A stretch of DNA of 26,554 bases, from NCBI GenBank assembly GCA_937873535.1, contig CALMYA010000010.1, positions 1 to 26,554 of the forward strand, read 5' to 3'. Origin of the DNA: an uncultured bacterium. GTDB taxonomy: Bacteria; Patescibacteriota; Minisyncoccia; Phycocordibacterales; CAIZLB01. A program made the position numbers and the translations under genes. The notes below the pieces were generated by a model that did not search any database, was not told the DNA's origin, and worked only from the letters and a program-made list of their open reading frames with translations. Shown here piece after piece: positions 25,125 through 26,554 of this stretch; within the stretch, counting starts at the first letter, position 1, and every line of letters begins with the position of its first letter.

Positions 25125-25153
25125 TTGCCCTATGCTCTTTGGCGTGATAGTCT
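25125..25153 (+). promoter_or_regulatory. Promoter for rpsF-ssb-rpsR
   Basis: TTGCCC (25125-25130), a 17-nt spacer and TAGTCT (25148-25153), with an extended TGA at 25145-25147. The hexamer ends 7 nt before the rpsF ATG, so the ribosomal operon mRNA is probably leaderless. Confidence 0.65.
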
Positions 25154-25160
25154 GTAGCCC

Positions 25161-25673
25161 ATGTCAAAAGAAAAGAAAACAGAATCACAGGAAGCAGAAG
25201 CACATGAAGGTAGCCGAATTTACGAACTCGGTTTCCATCTAGTGCCTACCATATCGGAAGCCGATGCTGCCGTGCAGTTTTCTCATCTCAAGTCTCTTAT
25301 TGAGAAGAAAGACGGCGCGTTCATATCGGAAGATGCTCCTAAGCTTGTCGCACTTGCTTATGAATTAACCAAAACCTCAAAGGCGGTCAAGCACCATTAT
25401 AACAATGCATATTTCGGATGGATAAAATTCGAGGTCAACCCCGACAACGTGGCTGCACTTGAAAAAGAGCTTAAGCTCTTCGAGCCTATGCTCCGCTATA
25501 TCCTTATCGGAACTGTTCGCGAAAGCACTCTTGCAGATATTACTCCGAAAGAAGGCAAGCGTAACCCGAAAGATTCACCAGAATCTCCTGATGCGCCAGC
25601 TGGAACTCCAGCTACTCCTGCCATCGATGAAGTTCAGATAGACAAATCAATCGACCAGCTCGTTCAGGCGTAA
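25161..25673 (+). CDS. rpsF: Small ribosomal subunit protein bS6
   Basis: bS6 binds bS18 on the 30S platform. The core is divergent but recognisable: YELGFHLVPTISEADAAVQF at the N-terminus, a YFGWIKFEV strand, and the MLRYILIGTV strand. It is 170 aa, longer than the usual ~100-135. An acidic/basic N-terminal tail of about 18 residues and a Pro/Ala/Glu-rich C-terminal tail from about residue 127 account for this. Extended, divergent bS6 is common in Patescibacteria. The order rpsF-ssb-rpsR confirms the assignment. Confidence 0.9.
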   Translation: MSKEKKTESQEAEAHEGSRIYELGFHLVPTISEADAAVQFSHLKSLIEKKDGAFISEDAPKLVALAYELTKTSKAVKHHYNNAYFGWIKFEVNPDNVAALEKELKLFEPMLRYILIGTVRESTLADITPKEGKRNPKDSPESPDAPAGTPATPAIDEVQIDKSIDQLVQA

Positions 25674-25719
25674 GCCCATTCCCAGTAAATTATAAGTGTC
25701 ACTTAACAAATAGATTAGT

Positions 25720-26208
25720 ATGTACATAAACAAAGCGATGGTGTACGGAAACCTTACTCGCGACCCTGAACTTCGAGCCCTTCCTTCAGGTGCTCAGGTT
25801 GCAAACTTTTCACTCGCAACGAACCGTGTCTGGAAAGATCAAAACGGCGCAAAGCAAGAAAGTACCGATTACCATAATGTCGTCGTATTCGGCAGACAAG
25901 CTGAAATAGTGGCGCAGTACCTTAAGAAGGGAAGTTCAGTCTTTATTGAAGGCCGCATGCAAACCCGCAGCTGGGATGGCCAAGACGGCAAGAAGCAGTA
26001 CCGTACCGAAGTTGTCGCCGACCGCGTGCAGTTTGGCCCTCGAGCGGGCGCTACGGGCGGTTCTAGCTCTTTTGGCTCAGCTGGCAGCTCATCAGCATCG
26101 TCATCTTCGAAGGCAGGCGGGAAGGGTGAAGAAGCCGACGCTATTGACTCTATGCCCACTGTCGATTACCCTGAAGAAGAAATCAACCCAGAAGACATCC
26201 CATTTTAA
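25720..26208 (+). CDS. ssb: Single-stranded DNA-binding protein
   Basis: SSB coats ssDNA in replication and repair and recruits partners such as RecO through its C-terminal tip. The OB fold spans residues 1-110, with MYINKAMVYGNLTRDPELR, VANFSLATNR, DYHNVVVFGRQAEIVAQYLKKG split over several strands, and FIEGRMQTRSW. A Gly/Ser-rich flexible linker leads to an acidic tail ending EDIPF, the family's protein-interaction tip. It is 162 aa, in the classical rpsF-ssb-rpsR operon. Confidence 0.97.
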   Translation: MYINKAMVYGNLTRDPELRALPSGAQVANFSLATNRVWKDQNGAKQESTDYHNVVVFGRQAEIVAQYLKKGSSVFIEGRMQTRSWDGQDGKKQYRTEVVADRVQFGPRAGATGGSSSFGSAGSSSASSSSKAGGKGEEADAIDSMPTVDYPEEEINPEDIPF

Positions 26209-26238
26209 CCATTCACGCATACTTACACCGAAATTATC

Positions 26239-26442
26239 ATGACAAAACAGTGCTATTTCTCCCAAAACAACATAAAGCATATCGACTATAAAGATACCGA
26301 TATTCTTTCGAAGTTCATCAACCCTTACGGCCGTATTCTTTCACGAAAGAAGACAGGCATCACAGCTAAGAACCAGCGAAAGCTCGCAACTGCAGTAAAG
26401 CGCGCGCGATTCATGGCGCTCCTTCCGTACGTCACAAATTAA
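26239..26442 (+). CDS. rpsR: Small ribosomal subunit protein bS18
   Basis: bS18 pairs with bS6 on the 30S platform. The 67-aa sequence shows IDYKDTDILSKFINPYGRIL and RKKTGITAKNQRKLATAVKR with RARFMALLPYV, the full family signature. It is 30 nt after ssb. rplI (bL9), which often follows, is not seen: the inverted-repeat element begins inside the TAA stop and runs to the end of the window. Confidence 0.97.
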   Translation: MTKQCYFSQNNIKHIDYKDTDILSKFINPYGRILSRKKTGITAKNQRKLATAVKRARFMALLPYVTN

Positions 26443-26554
26443 ACAAATACAAAATACTCCTTTTCGGAGCACGGATAAATTTCTGCTGAAATTTTCCTCG
26501 AGCTCGGGCCAGTCGCCCTCGCTAGTCTCCGAAAGGAGTATTTTGTATTTGTTT
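26441..26554. repeat. Structured inverted-repeat element, copy 2 (unique arms, conserved Y-shaped head)
   Basis: A 23-bp arm pair (left from 26441, right ending at 26554) differs in sequence from copy 1. With one bulged T it continues into CGGAG/CTCCG (26465-26469 with 26527-26531). The 66-nt head (26465-26530) matches copy 1 at 60 positions. Hairpin 1 is 26477-26483 with 26488-26494 (TGCT loop). Hairpin 2 has core 26506-26509 with 26515-26518 (CAGTC loop). The left arm starts within the rpsR stop codon. The right arm is T-rich and probably terminates the rpsF operon. The window stops exactly at the end of the repeat, which may mark an assembly break. Confidence 0.87.

Noticed and set aside
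1..26554. CRISPR array, tRNA or rRNA genes
   Set aside because: No regularly spaced repeats and no tRNA T-loop or acceptor patterns were noticed on either strand.

Overview
The window looks like part of the chromosome of a Patescibacteria/CPR bacterium, most likely of the Parcubacteria group. This is inferred from protein character and gene content: compact single-copy housekeeping genes, a divergent extended bS6, a eukaryote/archaea-type glycyl-tRNA synthetase, and secreted proteins ending in a peptidoglycan-binding domain. I cannot place it more finely. The genetic code is standard: the conserved genes have no in-frame TGA.

Layout. (1) 1-835: 3' end of nusG, then rplK, closed by a palindromic terminator. 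(2) 883-5514: a thymidylate module. On the minus strand thyA, a DHFR-family reductase, dCMP deaminase and dut run leftward. tmk and glyA run rightward from the divergent promoter region. Together they take dCMP/dUTP to dUMP, dTMP and dTDP and recycle the folate. (3) 5615-13351: argS, trhO, a small orphan ORF, a very large ileS and recO. IleS carries a complete histidine-phosphatase domain inside its catalytic core. (4) 13411-15752: a single-pass membrane protein with a large extracellular part, a structured inverted-repeat element, and an orphan ribbon-helix-helix protein. (5) 15827-20134: glyS, a secreted trypsin-like/cadherin/peptidoglycan-binding protein with an apparent frameshift in its signal peptide, and a second small orphan ORF. 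(6) 20271-26442: M16 peptidase, AI-2E-family permease, metG, tatD, then rpsF-ssb-rpsR, followed by a second copy of the structured element, which runs to the last base of the window.

The strongest novelty candidate is the pair of structured elements at 15370-15498 and 26441-26554. Each has a long, near-perfect inverted repeat whose arms are unique to that copy. The arms enclose a conserved 66-nt head. The two heads differ at six positions, and all six fall in three base pairs that changed on both sides, so pairing is kept. This is direct covariation evidence for a selected Y-shaped RNA (or folded ssDNA).

Other signals. Many genes have a -10 box (often extended TGn) only 5-13 nt before the ATG, which implies leaderless or near-leaderless mRNAs, and recognisable genes lack Shine-Dalgarno sequences. 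All 23 recognisable or family-assignable genes stop with TAA or TAG. The only two ORFs with SD-like sequences, at 8651 and 19685, are also the only two that stop with TGA, and their leaders share motifs in the same order.
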